Source: Acanthornis magna
Taxonomy: Eukaryota; Chordata; Aves; Passeriformes; Acanthizidae
Direction: 5' to 3'
Assembly: GCA_036785705.1 (NCBI GenBank)
Contig: JAWUZG010000013.1
Span: 20,803,001-20,867,000 of the forward strand
DNA length: 64,000 nt
Part shown: one piece after another, positions 61,752 through 64,000 of the stretch
Position numbering within the stretch: the stretch's first letter is position 1
Layout: every line of letters starts with the position of its first letter
The notes under the pieces: model-generated
What the model saw: the letters and a program-made list of their open reading frames with translations, nothing else
Database searches by the model: none
Told to the model about the DNA's origin: nothing
Program-made: the position numbers and the translations under genes

Positions 61752-62362
61752 CTTTTCTCCTGACTAATGTTTCTGGCCTCTTCGGATTCTTATGGATTCT
61801 TAAACTTTTCCCAGAATTTCCTGGGCTGAAGATAGAAAGTTTGATGTAGACTTTTCCATCCAGCTGTTCTTAACTGGGGTGGTTTTATCCTGGCTGGGCT
61901 TTGTGGAGTGCATTGTGCCTTTCACTGCTGCTGCTGCCACTGCCTGCTCTTACACAGGTTATTTAGTTGCTCCAGGGTTCAGTTTCTCACCATTAACAAG
62001 GATAATAATTTCCCCTGGAGTTTTGGGAATCGATTGGCACAAGGGGTAGTGTTTTCTTCGATATTTCTTTCTGGGCTGCCATGAAAGCCTTTTATTTTTA
62101 ATGGATTTTTTATAAATGGAGATTATCCGGGTAGATGTTTCCATGACCTCCTCAAGCTCTAATGTCTGTGATTCTCTGAGATCCATTAATGGGATCATTA
62201 ATGCCAAAATCTCACATGTGGAGGGAGTCAGGAAATGGCTGCTCTTCCCAACAAAAGCTAGGAGGGAAAGGTAAATGTGAGGCAGGAGCTCAATGCAGGG
62301 CAACCTTTGTGCTTCTTGTGAGCAGCACCTTGCTTTTCCTCATCTTTGTCACACAGGCAGGC

Positions 62363-62816
62363 CATGCTTAACTCATGGATCATAACTCAGGGATCATGTT
62401 TAACTCATGGATCATGTTTAACTCGTGGATCATGTTAAACTCATGGATCATGTTAAACTCATGGATCGTGTTTAACTCATGGATCATAACTCATGGATCA
62501 TGTTTAACTCATGGATCATGCTTAACTCATGGATCATGTTAAACTCACTCATGGATCATGCTTAACTCATGGATCATAACTCAGGGATCATGTTTAACTC
62601 ATGGATCATGTTTAACTTATGGATCATGCTTAACCCATGGATCAGGTTAAACTCACTCATGGATCATGCTTAACTCTGGGATCATGTTAAACTCATGGAT
62701 CATGTTAAACTCATGGATCGTGTGTAACTCATGGATCATGTTTAACTCAGGGATCATGTTTAACTCATGGATCATGTTTAACTCATGGATCGTGTCAAAG
62801 TCATGGATCGTGCTTG
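62363..62816. repeat. 18-bp minisatellite, about 25 copies
   Basis: The unit is ATGTTTAACTCATGGATC, with variants ATGCTTAAC, ATGTTAAAC and GGGATC, and some shortened copies (ATAACTCATGGATC). Because 18 is divisible by three it makes six-residue repeats on both strands. I do not consider these genes. Confidence 0.96.
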
Positions 62817-63717
62817 ACTTCTGGCTCTTCACCAATCTCATCCATTTCACAGCATCAATTAAGAAGGAGTTCCAACTTCCCACTGCATGGAATCGACTGG
62901 GGGGTGCCTGACACTTTTATCTTGGAAGTTGCACTGCATTAGTCAAATTGTTCATGTGCATGTTCAAACCAAATCAGAAGTGAAAGGCTGGAATTCTGGA
63001 ATATGCTTGAGCACTGGATTTTTATGTCTATTCCATTGTGCATGAGATGTGCTGAAACCAAACCATCCTGACTTCTGATTTATGGATTAAAGGGTATAGA
63101 TAAGCCTCAGACATGAATATTTTGTCTCATCAGGTTTTGTTTCTAAATACCATGATTAGCACACGATGCCTGCTGAGTTAAAACTCCCCAGCTGGGAACA
63201 AGGCAGTCCTCCAGCTATAATGCATATTTAAAAGTATAATTTTTTTCTGAAATGAAATGGTAAAATAAGAATTCTTACAATTTTTACTTGTCTGCCTGTT
63301 TCTCATGCAGGGGGGCCTCAATAGGCACACCTTGCTACTTTTATGAGTAGAAAAAAAAAAAAAAGAACATTTATAGTGCAGAACAGCATTTTATAGGTTT
63401 TTATCCTTCCATACCACAACCTGAACTTTAAAATATGTTATTCTGAGTCAGTGTTTTGTTGAAACCGGGGCTTCTTAAACCTTGCTGCGACATTAAATAT
63501 CAAAAAAGCATAAAACAGGCCGTGGCCTGTCTTGGAAACGCAGGAATTCAAATCCCACACACTGAGAAGTGTTTTGTGATGCAATTTAGCAAACAGAAGC
63601 CGAGAGTTTGACATGAGGTCATTGCTCAGGTGTGCAGTGGTTAATGGTTCCCAGAGCTCCGTGTCACCGGAATTGCAGTGACATTTCCAATGACATCCTG
63701 GTGGGAAAGGTGCCCAG

Positions 63718-64000
63718 GGAAGGGAGAGCAGCGCTCTCGTTGGTGACGTCTGACCCAGCTGGGGGGAGACGGAGCCGTGAAATTCCTGAAGGTGGAGGGG
63801 AATGGCTGCGGTGTCCTCCCGCGAGCTGCCGCCGTCCCTCGCGGGCCTTGACGTCACCAAAGGTGTCTTGACAGGGCCGTGGATGTCGTTGGAGGGAAGG
63901 CCAGGGTTAAAAATAGCCCTGAACTTTGGGCGTTACATAAATAGAAGTCATCGCACATAACCCTCTCTGGATTAGTCAGGCGTGTTCCCAGCCGGCCCGG
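63718..64000. promoter_or_regulatory. CpG-dense block with CRE and MEF2-type sites (candidate regulatory element)
   Basis: About 13 CpGs fall within 125 bp (63730-63856), then a run of short factor-like motifs. There is a one-mismatch CRE TGACGTCT at 63744, a perfect palindromic CRE TGACGTCA at 63849, the MEF2 consensus TTAAAAATAG at 63907, and TTACATAA (PAR-bZIP/C/EBP-like) at 63933. The block is cut by the window edge, so a neighbouring exon or promoter may lie outside. No transcription start can be assigned. Confidence 0.4.

Larger units (their letters stand above)
60205..64000 (+). other. DOCK1: DOCK1 intron downstream of exon E (5' part)
   Basis: The intron starts with gtaagt and runs off the right edge. 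It holds two CR1 fragments (60300-60395 and 61394-61751), an 18-bp tandem array (62363-62816) and a CpG-dense block at the edge. The stretches 60400-61390, 61755-62360 and 62820-63715 show nothing recognisable. No exon continuing the family sequence (which normally goes on toward QHKIKFIP) was found. Confidence 0.8.

Overview
This is vertebrate nuclear DNA, almost certainly from a bird and most likely a passerine. The main evidence is about 36 truncated CR1 LINE fragments in both orientations, many with the tail and motif layout I associate with songbird CR1 copies. There are no Alu or other mammalian SINEs and no bacterial-style gene packing. The species is my inference and cannot be read directly from the sequence.

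The only gene I can support is the middle part of DOCK1 (DOCK180), on the + strand. It encodes a guanine nucleotide exchange factor for the small GTPase RAC. Five consecutive coding exons are present at 12207-12308, 18841-18935, 56628-56706, 57159-57259 and 60146-60204. Each has AG/GT splice sites, and the reading phases match across all four junctions. Joined, they make 436 nt, or 145 codons plus one base. They encode a helical stretch that I place just before the catalytic DHR-2 domain. The gene continues beyond both ends of the window, so there is no promoter, start codon, stop codon or polyA site for it here.

Layout: 1-12206 is the 3' part of an intron. Introns of about 6.5 kb, 37.7 kb, 0.45 kb and 2.9 kb follow between the exons. 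From 60205 to the end is the 5' part of the next intron. The introns hold CR1 fragments (3' ends only, none with a reverse transcriptase frame), a dozen or more tandem arrays, and otherwise AT-rich sequence in which I recognise nothing. The main arrays are a 13-bp array growing out of a CR1 tail (7106-7667), a 20-bp array (8249-8461), a 63-bp array (13079-13734), an 0.8-kb GGAT array (30891-31690), two facing pentanucleotide arrays (37188-37270 and 37338-37627), a 41-bp GC-rich array (45211-46186) and an 18-bp array (62363-62816). Two CpG-dense patches (about 48141-48203 and 63718-64000) are candidate regulatory elements. The second holds a perfect CRE octamer and a MEF2-type site.

I found no RNA genes, CRISPR arrays, intact mobile elements or new multi-gene system. 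Nearly all the longer open frames are shadows of CR1 copies or of tandem repeats. The most unusual features are how several arrays appear to have grown out of CR1 copies, and the regulatory-looking block at the right edge.
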